Source: Mycolicibacterium iranicum (lineage in GTDB: Bacteria; Actinomycetota; Actinomycetes; Mycobacteriales; Mycobacteriaceae). Taken from it: a stretch of 41,594 bases of DNA. The first letter of the stretch is position 1, and every line of letters starts with the position of its first letter. Of this stretch, positions 1-7,830 are shown piece by piece. The notes below the pieces were generated by a model, which did not search any database, was not told where the DNA came from, and worked only from the letters and a program-made list of their open reading frames with translations. Both the position numbers and the translations under genes were made by a program. Location: NCBI RefSeq assembly GCF_001650495.1, contig NZ_LWCS01000045.1, positions 1 to 41,594 of the forward strand, written 5' to 3'.

Positions 1-738
1 CCTCCGCCCCCTCCGCCCCCGACGCCGGTGGCTCAGGAAGGCGGTCTCAGCTTCCGGCTGGAGCCGGACCTCGACGAATACAGGTACGGCTGGGAAGTGG
101 CGTTCGACGGTCCGCTGCCGTCGACCGACGACTACCCGGCAGGTGACCCCGGCTACCCCGAGGTGTACAGCTGGGCGAAAGCTCGAGGCGCCATCGACGT
201 CGATGAATCCCACCTGCGCCTACTGCTGCAGAACGACGGCACCGAGCGCGTCACGGTCCGGTCCATCAAAGCAGTGGTGACGAGCCGCCTGAAACCCATC
301 GCAGCGACCTACGTCATGTCGCCCGGGGCCGGGACCAACGACATCGTCGCGCTCGGCTTCGACCTCGATGACGGCGACGAGGTCTCGGCGCAGCCGGACA
401 TTCAGGGCGCCGCTCCGGAAGCAGGAGCCAACCTGCCCTTCTTCTCCACCAAGAACATCACCCTGGATCCCGGCGAATCGACGGACGTCAAGATCACCAC
501 CCGGACCACGGAATGCTTCTGCGAGTACAGGTTCGACATCGAGGTGGTCAAGCCGGACTCGACGAACATCCTTCAAATAGGAGGCGAGGCCGGCCGACCC
601 TTCGCCATTTCGGCCCGTGCACCCGAATACGCCAACAGGTTCGAGAATGGGATGCTCAGTTGTGGCACGTATGGCCTGTTCTACGTGAAGACCCTCTCGG
701 TCGGCCGAACCGCCGATTGCACCAAGCCGGCGCCCTAG
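1..738 (+). CDS. Hypothetical protein, C-terminal part (5' truncated by window edge)
   Basis: The reading frame is open from base 1 and begins with seven prolines, a threonine and another proline, so the gene very likely starts before the window and base 1 lies in a proline-rich linker. A GTG at 28 is in frame but has no convincing ribosome binding site. The remaining roughly 236 residues look like a compact domain rich in Asp, Gly and beta-forming residues, with four cysteines (two in a Cys-Phe-Cys near residue 162, two near the C-terminus) that could form disulfides. A proline linker followed by a Cys-containing beta domain would suit an exported or surface protein, but the N-terminus is not visible. 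No family was recognised. The stop overlaps the convergent next gene by 4 bp. Confidence 0.6.
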   Translation, partial: PPPPPPPTPVAQEGGLSFRLEPDLDEYRYGWEVAFDGPLPSTDDYPAGDPGYPEVYSWAKARGAIDVDESHLRLLLQNDGTERVTVRSIKAVVTSRLKPIAATYVMSPGAGTNDIVALGFDLDDGDEVSAQPDIQGAAPEAGANLPFFSTKNITLDPGESTDVKITTRTTECFCEYRFDIEVVKPDSTNILQIGGEAGRPFAISARAPEYANRFENGMLSCGTYGLFYVKTLSVGRTADCTKPAP

Positions 739-1079
739 ACGGGAAGCAGATACTCCTTGAAGAACCGGCCGATCGCCCGCATCCAGCGCCGCCGCACCGG
801 CTGGGCGAAATGTTCTATCAGATCGAGGTCGGCGACAACGTAGCCGTCCGCGGCCCGGTACCACATCCCGGCCATGCACAGCTCGATCGCGGCCATCGTC
901 GTGACACGGCCCGGTGCGATCGCGTCGAGGCGTTCATCGGGAACGAACGCCGGGTACGGCGTCCCGATCCGGTCCGCAACGGCACGCACGTGGATCTCCA
1001 ACGCACTCGCCGACACCTGCGCCGTGCGGCGCATGCCCTGCAACGTCTTCACCTGGGCGAAGACCACACTGTCCCGCAT
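735..1079 (-). CDS. Small hypothetical protein (114 aa)
   Basis: No family was recognised with confidence. The ATG at 1079 lies 7 nt after a TATTCT -10-like hexamer, which suggests a leaderless transcript and supports this start. The protein is alpha-helical in appearance. It has a central segment (about residues 24-75) loosely reminiscent of the short actinobacterial family that begins with 'ALELHVRA' and continues to a 'GMWY..ADGYVV' stretch, and a basic C-terminal third (PVRRRWMRAIGRFF). No signal peptide or membrane segment is evident. It is divergent from the FAD oxidase at 1141 and may share its control region. The 3' end overlaps the convergent upstream gene by 4 bp. Confidence 0.6.
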   Translation of the reverse strand: MRDSVVFAQVKTLQGMRRTAQVSASALEIHVRAVADRIGTPYPAFVPDERLDAIAPGRVTTMAAIELCMAGMWYRAADGYVVADLDLIEHFAQPVRRRWMRAIGRFFKEYLLPV

Positions 1080-1086
1080 GCGTCGA

Positions 1087-1092
1087 AGAATA
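1087..1092 (-). promoter_or_regulatory. Putative -10 element for the 735-1079 gene
   Basis: On the minus strand TATTCT fits the mycobacterial TANNNT -10 consensus. It ends 7 nt before the ATG at 1079, the spacing expected for a leaderless mRNA. No clear -35 is visible. Confidence 0.4.
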
Positions 1093-1128
1093 GCCGTAAC
1101 ACGGGCGTAACATCACATCGCCCGTCCC

Positions 1129-1134
1129 TAGACT
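1129..1134 (+). promoter_or_regulatory. Putative -10 element for the GlcD-like oxidase
   Basis: TAGACT (TANNNT) is followed by six bases and then the ATG at 1141, so transcription would start at or next to the start codon. The intervening divergent region contains a CGTAACA repeat (two copies around 1094-1112) that could be an operator. Confidence 0.4.
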
Positions 1135-1140
1135 GGCGCT

Positions 1141-2502
1141 ATGCATGCGCTGGGCAGCCTGATCGCCGACCTCCCCGAGGGTACGGTCGTGACCGATCCC
1201 GACATTCTCGAGTCCTACCGGCAGGATCGCGCCGCCGATCCCGGCGCCGGTGTCCCGCTCGCCGTCGTCCGGCCGCAGCGCACCGAAGAGGTCCAGACTG
1301 TCCTGCGATGGGCCAGCACTCACCGGGTCGCCGTGGTGCCGCGCGGGATGGGCACCGGATTGTCCGGCGGCGCAACCGCACTCGACGGCAGCATCGTGCT
1401 CAGCACCGAGAAGATGCGCGACATCACCGTCGATCCGGTCACCCGCACCGCGGTGGTGCAGCCCGGACTGCTCAACGCCGAGGTCAAGAAGGCCGTCGCC
1501 GAGTACGGCCTGTGGTATCCCCCGGACCCGTCCTCGTTCGAGATCTGCAGCATCGGCGGCAACGTCGCCACCAACGCCGGCGGCCTGTGCTGCGTGAAAT
1601 ACGGCGTGACAACCGATTACGTGCTCGGACTTCAAGTGGTGCTGGCCGACGGCACCGCGGTGCGACTCGGCGGACCGCGCCTGAAGGATGTCGCCGGGCT
1701 GTCGCTGACGAAGCTTTTCGTCGGTAGCGAGGGGACGCTCGGGGTCGTCACCGAGGTCACGGTGAAGCTTCTGCCTGCCCAGAACCCTGCCTGCACCGTT
1801 GTCGCCACCTTCGACTCGGTCGAGGATGCGGCCGCCGCGGTGGTCACCATCACCGGAAGGATCCGCCCCTCGATGCTCGAGTTCATGGACTCCGCAGCGA
1901 TCAACGCCGTCGAGGACAAGCTCAAGATGGGGTTGGACCGCCACGCCGGAGCCATGATGGTCGCGGCAAGCGACGACCGTGGCGCCTCCGGGGCTCAGGA
2001 TGCCGAGTACATGGCCGAGGTGTTCACCAAACACGGTGCCAAGGAGGTCTTTTCGACGTCCGACCCCGACGAGGGTGAGGCCTTCGTGGCGGCACGGCGC
2101 TTCGCGATTCCCGCCGTGGAGGCCAAGGGCTCGCTGCTGCTGGAGGACGTCGGCGTCCCGCTGCCCGCCCTGGCCGACCTCGTCGGCGGCGTGGAGAAGA
2201 TCGCAGCCGAGCACGACCTGACGATCTCGGTCATTGCGCACGCCGGCGACGGAAACACCCACCCGCTGATCGTGTTCGATCCGGCGGACGCCGCGATGGA
2301 ACAGCGCGCGCAGCAGGCGTTCGGCGAAATCATGGACCTGGCCGTGGGGCTCGGCGGCACCATCACCGGCGAGCACGGGGTCGGCCGGCTGAAACGGCCA
2401 TGGCTCGCCGGGCAACTCGGACCCGAGGCGATGGAACTCAACCGCAGGATCAAGCAGGCGCTCGATCCCGACGGCATCCTCAACCCCGGCGCGGCAATCT
2501 GA
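1141..2502 (+). CDS. FAD-binding oxidase, GlcD / D-lactate dehydrogenase-like (Rv1257c-like)
   Basis: This 453-residue protein belongs to the VAO/FAD_binding_4 family that oxidises 2-hydroxy acids such as glycolate or D-lactate. The N-terminal FAD domain shows VPRGMGTGLSGGA (about residues 64-76), GGNVATNAGG (about 140-149) and GSEGTLGVVTEV (about 196-207). The C-terminal domain shows the HAGDGNTHP (about 367-375) and GEHGVGRLKRPWL signatures typical of GlcD-type enzymes. Length is normal for the family. By family and by its position, one block away from the cyp130-like gene, it is the likely ortholog of M. tuberculosis Rv1257c; the substrate cannot be read from sequence. The start is supported by a -10 hexamer 6 nt upstream (leaderless). 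A paralog lies at 22665-24023. Confidence 0.9.
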   Translation: MHALGSLIADLPEGTVVTDPDILESYRQDRAADPGAGVPLAVVRPQRTEEVQTVLRWASTHRVAVVPRGMGTGLSGGATALDGSIVLSTEKMRDITVDPVTRTAVVQPGLLNAEVKKAVAEYGLWYPPDPSSFEICSIGGNVATNAGGLCCVKYGVTTDYVLGLQVVLADGTAVRLGGPRLKDVAGLSLTKLFVGSEGTLGVVTEVTVKLLPAQNPACTVVATFDSVEDAAAAVVTITGRIRPSMLEFMDSAAINAVEDKLKMGLDRHAGAMMVAASDDRGASGAQDAEYMAEVFTKHGAKEVFSTSDPDEGEAFVAARRFAIPAVEAKGSLLLEDVGVPLPALADLVGGVEKIAAEHDLTISVIAHAGDGNTHPLIVFDPADAAMEQRAQQAFGEIMDLAVGLGGTITGEHGVGRLKRPWLAGQLGPEAMELNRRIKQALDPDGILNPGAAI

Positions 2503-2536
2503 CGCGGTACTGAACCCCCGCGCGTGACCCTGTCGT

Positions 2537-3562
2537 TCAGAGCAGGTTCTTGGCGATCAGCGACTGCGCGGTATCGATGATCGTCTCGCTGACCGGGCGC
2601 GGTATCCAGCCCAGAACTGCCTTGGCTTTGGCGTTGCTGATCTGCGGGCGCCGACCGAGTCGAGACGCCGCCTCGCGTAACGCCGGCACGGTTGGAGCGA
2701 GTTCGCGAACTTCGGCGTCGCTGTATTCGCTGGTGGGTACTTTCGACGCGGCGGCCCCTAGACCCTCGCGCAGGATGCGCGCGATCCCGAGAAAGCTCTC
2801 CGCAGGTCCGTCGGCTGTCAGCAGGATGCGTTCGCCAGCGGCGGCGGGCGTCGTCAACGCCTGGAGGTGGGCGGTAGCGACGTCGCGCACGTCGACGACA
2901 CCGAAATACTGGGGAGCCACCCGGTCGATGGCACCTTTGAGCATGGACTGGATGAACTTCACCGATGTGGACAGATGTGGTCCGAGAGTGGGGCCGAAGA
3001 TGCCGACGGGCACCAGCGTGGTCAGTTCGAGGCCACCGCCCTGCCTTTCCACGAAATCCCATGCTGCGCGCTCGGCGATGGTCTTCGACCGGATATATGC
3101 GGTGTTGTCGTCGTCCGGGTCGGTCCAGTCGTCCTCGGTCCAGTGCTCGTCCGCTTTGGCGGAATAGCCCACGGCCGCGAACGAGGACGTCATGACGACC
3201 CGGCGGCAGCCCGCATCCCGGGCATGACGCAGGACGCGCAGCGTGCCCTCGCGCGCTGGGACGATGATCTCGTCGTCGTTCTCGGGAGCTTCGGCCGGGA
3301 ATGGTGAGGCGATGTGCAGAACGTCTGCGACTCCGGCGACCGCCTCCGGCCAACCGTCGTCAGCGCTGAGGTCGGCAAGCACTATCTCGATCAGTTCCGG
3401 GTCCAGCCCCTGTGAGGCGACGGCCTCGGAGAGTTCCTGGGCTCGGGCTCGGCTGCGCAGGGCGGCGCGCACCGGGTACTGCTGGCTGAGCAGCTGACTG
3501 ACGACGTGGCTGCCTACGTAGCCGGCGGCGCCGGTCACCAGCACCGAGGACTTCTCAACCAT
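2537..3562 (-). CDS. NAD(P)-dependent extended SDR, dihydroflavonol-4-reductase/aldehyde reductase-like
   Basis: This 341-residue extended short-chain dehydrogenase has the nucleotide-binding TGAAGYVG motif at residues 10-17, Ser126/Ser127 in the catalytic strand (VMTSS) and Tyr156-x-x-x-Lys160 (YIRSK), so it should be an active NADP(H)-dependent reductase of an aldehyde or ketone. The HIASPF motif near residue 83 is typical of the DFR/cinnamoyl-CoA reductase subgroup. The ATG at 3562 is preceded by a GGAG-like ribosome binding site. It lies 57 bp downstream of the hydrolase gene on the same strand, so the two are probably co-transcribed from the promoter region carrying the GACTACGG box. Substrate unknown. 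Confidence 0.85.
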   Translation of the reverse strand: MVEKSSVLVTGAAGYVGSHVVSQLLSQQYPVRAALRSRARAQELSEAVASQGLDPELIEIVLADLSADDGWPEAVAGVADVLHIASPFPAEAPENDDEIIVPAREGTLRVLRHARDAGCRRVVMTSSFAAVGYSAKADEHWTEDDWTDPDDDNTAYIRSKTIAERAAWDFVERQGGGLELTTLVPVGIFGPTLGPHLSTSVKFIQSMLKGAIDRVAPQYFGVVDVRDVATAHLQALTTPAAAGERILLTADGPAESFLGIARILREGLGAAASKVPTSEYSDAEVRELAPTVPALREAASRLGRRPQISNAKAKAVLGWIPRPVSETIIDTAQSLIAKNLL

Positions 3563-3619
3563 AGGCTCCTCACTGTTATTCGGAATTCAATTGGTTTGCA
3601 GTCTGTTTCGGTCAATCTC

Positions 3620-4567
3620 TCAGCGCTCAAAGGCTTTCCGCAATGTGTGGACGGCCATTTCGACCGCCGCGGTAGTTGCCTGGGTTCCGCGGAGAGGGTT
3701 GAGCATCATTAAGTCGTGAATGATGCCGTTGAACCGGACGCTGGTGGTGCGCACACCGGCCGCGGTGAGTTTCCGGGCGTAGGCCTCGCCCTCGTCGCGG
3801 AGGACGTCGTTCTCGTCGACGATCACCAGCGCCGGCGGCAGCTCCCGCAGGTCCTCGACAGTGGCACGCAGCGGCGAGGCCGTGACCTCCGAGCGCATCG
3901 TCACGTCGGGCAGATAGCAGTCCCAGAACCACGCCATCGCCTTCGCGGTCAGAAATGGACCCTCGGCGAACTCTCGGTAACTGTTGCTGTCCTGGCCGGC
4001 GTCGGTCACCGGGTAGTACAGCGACTGATGGACAAAGGTGACGTCGCCGCGCCGTTTGGCCATGATCGCCACCGCCGCTGCCATGTCACCGCCAACTGAA
4101 TCACCGGCCACAGCCATCCGCGCGGCGTCCAACCCCTCGCTGGCACCGTGCTCGGTAATCCACTTGGCGGTCGCATAGGACTGCTCAATCGCCACCGGAT
4201 ACTGCGCCTCCGGTGAGCGGTCGTACTCCACGAACGCCACTGCCGCGTGGGCACCGACAGCCAGCTCCCGCACCAACCGGTCGTGGGTTGCCGCGTTGCC
4301 CAGCACCCAGCCCCCGCCATGGATGTAGAGAACCACTGGCAGCGGGCGATGCGCGTTGGGCGGTGTCACAATCCGCACACGCACATCGCCGTGAGCGCAG
4401 GGAACTGTGACCCAGAGCTCGTCGATGTCGAGCTTGTCGATCGGGGCAGCCTGCACATCGTCGAGCACTTTGCGAGCACCCTCTGGCCCCAACTCATAAA
4501 GGAACGGTGGTGTGGCGGTCGCATCGGCGAACTCCTGGGCCGCCGTCTCCAGCACGTGATCACTCAT
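3620..4567 (-). CDS. Alpha/beta hydrolase of the hormone-sensitive-lipase family (Lip-type esterase)
   Basis: This 315-residue esterase has the HSL-family oxyanion motif HGGGW at residues 83-87 and the nucleophile elbow GDSVGG with Ser157. The acid Asp254 lies in ENDVLRDEG and the base His284 in GIIHDLM. The triad is complete and the length is normal, so a carboxylesterase acting on short acyl esters is expected. There is no signal peptide, so it is probably cytoplasmic. The ATG at 4567 has an AGAGG ribosome binding site at 8 nt spacing. It heads a two-gene minus-strand operon with the SDR at 2537-3562. The GACTACGG box at 4599-4620 sits only 31 bp upstream, oriented toward this gene. Confidence 0.88.
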   Translation of the reverse strand: MSDHVLETAAQEFADATATPPFLYELGPEGARKVLDDVQAAPIDKLDIDELWVTVPCAHGDVRVRIVTPPNAHRPLPVVLYIHGGGWVLGNAATHDRLVRELAVGAHAAVAFVEYDRSPEAQYPVAIEQSYATAKWITEHGASEGLDAARMAVAGDSVGGDMAAAVAIMAKRRGDVTFVHQSLYYPVTDAGQDSNSYREFAEGPFLTAKAMAWFWDCYLPDVTMRSEVTASPLRATVEDLRELPPALVIVDENDVLRDEGEAYARKLTAAGVRTTSVRFNGIIHDLMMLNPLRGTQATTAAVEMAVHTLRKAFER

Positions 4568-4598
4568 ACCGGCAGCCTCTCAAGACGGCGCGTCTGAA

Positions 4599-4620
4599 GG
4601 ACCACGGAAAACCCGTAGTC
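4599..4620 (-). promoter_or_regulatory. GACTACGG-N5-CCGTGGTCC box, copy 1
   Basis: Read on the minus strand this is GACTACGG, GTTTT, CCGTGGTCC, an imperfect inverted repeat with one mismatch between the 8-bp half-sites. Its 17 non-spacer bases are identical in copies 2 and 3. It lies 31 bp upstream of the hydrolase start and faces it. Inferred operator for a dimeric HTH activator, probably the LAL regulator encoded at 9445-12159. Confidence 0.7.
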
Positions 4621-4671
4621 GTTACTGCACGAGTCTTGACTTCACCGGGCCGTCTCGACCGACGAACCCAG

Positions 4672-4693
4672 GACTACGGATTTTCCGTGGTCC
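4672..4693 (+). promoter_or_regulatory. GACTACGG-N5-CCGTGGTCC box, copy 2
   Basis: Plus-strand copy with spacer ATTTT, 51 bp from copy 1 and in opposite orientation, so each copy points at its own divergent operon. It ends 101 bp before the flavoprotein ATG at 4795. Copies 2 and 3 both carry an extra G ahead of the box, giving 9-bp half-sites. Confidence 0.7.
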
Positions 4694-4726
4694 CTTGCCT
4701 GCCTCCTGGATGGCAGCGTCGCACGC

Positions 4727-4798
4727 ATGAAAGACGTTTTGATCCTCGGTGGACGATTCACCAGCGCCGGCCCGCTGAAGACACGGAGAATCCGATGA
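4727..4798 (+). CDS. Possible 23-residue upstream ORF, coupled to the flavoprotein start
   Basis: An ATG at 4727 opens a 23-codon frame whose TGA (4796-4798) overlaps the flavoprotein ATG at 4795 as ATGA, the arrangement typical of translational coupling. The peptide starts MKDVLILGGRF, which resembles the first beta strand and glycine loop of an NDH-2-type FAD domain. It could therefore be a relic of a duplicated N-terminus as easily as a leader peptide. Its own ribosome binding site is weak. Translation is not shown by sequence alone. Confidence 0.3.
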   Translation: MKDVLILGGRFTSAGPLKTRRIR

Positions 4799-5958
4799 GC
4801 AGCACCAGTGTCGTGGTCGTCGGTGGCGGATACGCCGGCGTCCTGGCCGCCAACCGGCTGCGCCAACGCACCGACATCGACGTCACCCTGGTCAACCCGC
4901 GGCCGCAATTCGTCGAACGAATCCGATTGCACCAGTTGATCGCCGGCACCGACGACGCCGTCGAAGACTATTCGGCGGTGTTGGCCGACTCGGTGAAACT
5001 GCTGGTCGACAGGGCCGAACGCATCGACGTCGCCGCTCACTCGGTGCGGCTGGCCGCAGGCGCCACCCTTGACTACGACTACCTGATCTACGCCGTCGGC
5101 AGCACCGCCCCGGTCCCGGCCTCGATACCGGGAGCCACTGAATTCGCCTACCCGCTGGGGGAATTGGAGGCTGCGCAGCGGCTGACCGCCCGCCTGGCCG
5201 AGATCCCGATGCAGGCACCGATCGCGGTGGTCGGCGGCGGTCTGACTGGTATCGAGGCCGCCTCCGAATTCGCCGAAGCCGGCCGCAACGTCACCTTGGT
5301 CACCGGTGTGCTGGGCCCCTCGCTGGCCAAGGGCGGCCGCCGCTCGGTGGCCAAGCGTTTGAGCAAGCTCGGCGTCACCGTTATCGACGACGCGACCGTC
5401 ACGCAGGTGCAGCCAGACCGACTCACGTTGAGGGACGGCCAGGAACTGCCGAGCCGAGCCACGGTGTGGACCGCGGGCTTCGGGGTTCCCACACTGGCTG
5501 CCGACAGTGGACTGAGCACCGACCGGCTGGGTCGGCTGCTCACTGACGAAACTCTCACCAGCATCGATGATCCCACGATCATTGCCGCCGGCGACGCGGC
5601 CTCACCGTCGGCACAGCCGCTGCGGATGAGCTGCCAACTCGCCATGCCGCTGGCCTCCCATGCCGCCGATACAGTCCTGGCGCGGCTCGACGGCAAGAAA
5701 CCCGAGAACCTGAACCCGGCATCGGTGGGCCAATGCATCAGCCTGGGCCGCCACGCCGGCACCATCCAGATGTCCCACTTCAACGATGAAGCGCTGGGGC
5801 TGCACATCGGCGGTCATCTCGCCGCGATCATCAAAGAATCGGTGTGCAAAGGCACCGTGTCCTTTCTCGCCAAGGAAGCCCGCAAACCGGGCAGCTACTT
5901 CTGGCCCAAAGGCGGTAAACGACAAAAGAATCTGAAGAGAGGAACCGCGGATGTCTGA
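4795..5958 (+). CDS. FAD-dependent pyridine nucleotide-disulfide family oxidoreductase (NDH-2/AIF-like)
   Basis: This 387-residue flavoprotein has an N-terminal FAD-binding GGGYAG motif (residues 10-15), an internal NAD(P)H-binding GGGLTG motif (147-152) and the second FAD motif GDAASP (from about 266). No redox-active CxxC is present, so it resembles type II NADH dehydrogenases or AIF-like oxidases rather than thioredoxin reductases. There is no obvious membrane helix; the C-terminus is short and basic. The frame is open upstream to 4507, but the ATG at 4795 with GGAGAA before it begins exactly at the Rossmann strand. It is the first main gene of a plus-strand operon: the cupin start overlaps its end by 8 bp. 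It probably oxidises NAD(P)H and passes electrons to a quinone or small acceptor. Confidence 0.85.
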   Translation: MSSTSVVVVGGGYAGVLAANRLRQRTDIDVTLVNPRPQFVERIRLHQLIAGTDDAVEDYSAVLADSVKLLVDRAERIDVAAHSVRLAAGATLDYDYLIYAVGSTAPVPASIPGATEFAYPLGELEAAQRLTARLAEIPMQAPIAVVGGGLTGIEAASEFAEAGRNVTLVTGVLGPSLAKGGRRSVAKRLSKLGVTVIDDATVTQVQPDRLTLRDGQELPSRATVWTAGFGVPTLAADSGLSTDRLGRLLTDETLTSIDDPTIIAAGDAASPSAQPLRMSCQLAMPLASHAADTVLARLDGKKPENLNPASVGQCISLGRHAGTIQMSHFNDEALGLHIGGHLAAIIKESVCKGTVSFLAKEARKPGSYFWPKGGKRQKNLKRGTADV

Positions 5959-6364
5959 CGTCATGGCGAAACTGATGACGGCGATGACCGTCATACAATC
6001 GGTCACACCGCCCCGCATTCCCGCCGGCGCCGACGCGATGACCGCGATCATCGAATGGGGCCCGGGCGACAAAGGCGCACCGCCGCACCGGCATCCCGGT
6101 GGACCGTGCTTCGGCTACGTCCTGGAGGGAGAGATGCTCTTCGAGCTCGAAGGGGAAGAACCGCGCATCATCAAAGCCGGCGAAGCGTTCTGGGAACCGG
6201 GTGGCGATGTCATCCACTACTCCGACGGCAACAACCGCGACGACATCCCGCTACGGTTCCTCGTGACCATGCTCTGCCAGCCGGGCATCGACATGTTCGT
6301 ACTCGTCGACGACACAGAACTCGAACAACGCAAAGACCGCCGCTTCCAGAAGGGACACAAATGA
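5951..6364 (+). CDS. Small cupin-domain protein
   Basis: This 137-residue protein is a single cupin_2 barrel. The metal-binding motif is visible as His46-x-His48 in PHRHPGG, an acidic residue in GYVLEGEM (about residue 59-61) and His89 in the second motif (DVIHY), so a metal ion is likely bound. Such small cupins act as dioxygenases, isomerases or ligand sensors; which applies here cannot be read from sequence. The gene overlaps the flavoprotein end by 8 bp and its own stop overlaps the next start as ATGA, so it is firmly within the operon and probably translated in a fixed ratio to its neighbours. Confidence 0.85.
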   Translation: MSDVMAKLMTAMTVIQSVTPPRIPAGADAMTAIIEWGPGDKGAPPHRHPGGPCFGYVLEGEMLFELEGEEPRIIKAGEAFWEPGGDVIHYSDGNNRDDIPLRFLVTMLCQPGIDMFVLVDDTELEQRKDRRFQKGHK

Positions 6365-7101
6365 AGATCACTGTGCTAGGTGCGACCGGCCAGATCGGCG
6401 CCCAGGTTGTCGAATTTCTCACGGCAGCAGGACATGACGTCAATGCCGCCTCTCGCTCCTCCGGAGTCGACGCTGTCAGCGGCGACGGCGTGGGCGCGGC
6501 GTTCGAGAGCGCCGACGTGGTTGTCGACGTGCTCAACTCCCCAACCCTGGAGCCGGGTCCGGCTGTGGAATTCTTCACCGGGTCGGCCACCACGTTGCTT
6601 GCGGAAGCCGAGAGGGCCGGTGTGCGGCACTACGTGGTGTTGTCGATTGTCGGTGTCGGTGACATCGAGGCCGAGGGCTACCTGCGCGGCAAGCATGTGC
6701 AGGAACAATTGGTAGTCAACTCCGGCGTCCCGTACACCATCGTGCGGGCCACGCAGTTCCACGAGTTCACCGAGAGCATCGTCGGGTCGCTGATACTCGA
6801 CGGCGAAGTGCACGCCCCAGACGCGCTGATCCAGCCCGTCTCCGCCTCCGAGGTGGCGGGCGTGGTCGCTCGGGTAGCCACTGAATCACCCCGCAATGGC
6901 GTGCTGAATTTTGGTGGGCCGGAGAAGATGTCGTTCGCCGACCTGGCCCGTGCCGTCTTCGCCGCCCAGGGCAAGGAACTGCCCGTGATCGTCGATCCGC
7001 AGGCTACCTACTTCGGTGTCCCGCTGAACCAGAACAGCCTGGTCACCGACGACGGCGCCGAGATGGGCACCACCCGACTCGCGGAGTGGCTGGACCGATG
7101 A
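6361..7101 (+). CDS. NmrA-like atypical SDR (NAD(P)-binding)
   Basis: This 246-residue protein starts with the Rossmann motif GATGQIG (residues 7-13) typical of NmrA/azoreductase-type atypical SDRs. It continues with the conserved 'HYVVLSIVGVG' and 'YTIVRATQFHEF' segments seen in that family. These proteins either reduce quinone-like or azo substrates or sense the NADP redox state. The ATG at 6361 overlaps the cupin stop as ATGA, and the 3' end overlaps the next SDR start in the same way, so translation is coupled. No transmembrane segment. The substrate is unknown; the context suggests a redox step shared with the flavoprotein. Confidence 0.85.
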   Translation: MKITVLGATGQIGAQVVEFLTAAGHDVNAASRSSGVDAVSGDGVGAAFESADVVVDVLNSPTLEPGPAVEFFTGSATTLLAEAERAGVRHYVVLSIVGVGDIEAEGYLRGKHVQEQLVVNSGVPYTIVRATQFHEFTESIVGSLILDGEVHAPDALIQPVSASEVAGVVARVATESPRNGVLNFGGPEKMSFADLARAVFAAQGKELPVIVDPQATYFGVPLNQNSLVTDDGAEMGTTRLAEWLDR

Positions 7102-7820
7102 CCGAACTCGCCGGGTGCACCGCCCTGGTCACCGGCGGTACCGCCGGCATCGGCTTCGCGACGGCCCATCGACTGGTGGAGGCGGGCGCCTCGGTGATCA
7201 TCACCGGACGCAACCCGCAGCGCGGACATCAGGCTCAGGAAAAGCTGGGCCCAACAGCGCAATTCGCAGCCGTCGACATGGCCGACCCGGCCGGAGTGGT
7301 GCGGCTGGCCGAAGAATACGACCTCGACATCCTGGTCAACAACGCCGCCCGCTTCCCCGCCAGCTTGACCGTCGACCAGGACGAGAACGAGTTCGCACAC
7401 ACCTTTGCCGCCAACGTACGGGGGCTCTACTTCCTGGTGGCCGCCACAGCGCCCGCCATGATCCGCCGCGGCGGCGGAGCCATCGTGAACGTCACCTCGA
7501 TGGTGGCATCCAAAGGCGTCCCCGGCTCGTCGGTGTACAGCGCGTCCAAAGCGGCGGTGGAACAGTTGACCCGAACCTGGGCCGTCGAATTCGGCCCGCA
7601 TCACATCCGGGTCAACAACGTCGCACCGGGCCCGACCGCGACCGCCGGTGTCGCCGCCGAATGGGGTGACACCAACGAAAAGCTCGGCCGCGCGTTACCG
7701 CTCGGGCGAACCGCGAATCCCGCCGAGATCGCCGAAGCCATCTACTTCCTGGCCTCCCCGCGCGCCAGCTTCATCACCGGAACCACCTTGCACGTCGACG
7801 GCGGCGGCACCGCTGTCTGA
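7098..7820 (+). CDS. Classical short-chain dehydrogenase/reductase
   Basis: This 240-residue classical SDR has the cofactor motif TGGTAGIG, the NNAA motif and a catalytic set of Ser134, Tyr147 and Lys151 (YSASK), with the usual IRVNNVAPGP and C-terminal ITGTTLHVDGGG. All hallmarks of an active NADPH- or NADH-dependent 3-oxoacyl/ketone reductase are present. The ATG at 7098 overlaps the preceding stop (ATGA); an in-frame GTG at 7086 would add four residues and is less likely. The degenerate SDR at 12373-12957 looks like its paralog, sharing the segments GLYFLVAA, GGGAIVNV and RASFITG. Confidence 0.9.
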   Translation: MTELAGCTALVTGGTAGIGFATAHRLVEAGASVIITGRNPQRGHQAQEKLGPTAQFAAVDMADPAGVVRLAEEYDLDILVNNAARFPASLTVDQDENEFAHTFAANVRGLYFLVAATAPAMIRRGGGAIVNVTSMVASKGVPGSSVYSASKAAVEQLTRTWAVEFGPHHIRVNNVAPGPTATAGVAAEWGDTNEKLGRALPLGRTANPAEIAEAIYFLASPRASFITGTTLHVDGGGTAV

Positions 7821-7830
7821 AAGGAGAATC

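Noticed and set aside
934..2415. 493-residue minus-strand frame opposite the GlcD-like gene
   Set aside because: Composition is that of an antisense shadow (His/Arg/Gly-rich) and the plus-strand frame carries clear family motifs.
4507..4794. N-terminal extension of the flavoprotein back to 4507
   Set aside because: The extension runs through both regulatory boxes and into the divergent hydrolase gene; the ATG at 4795 begins right at the FAD-binding strand.
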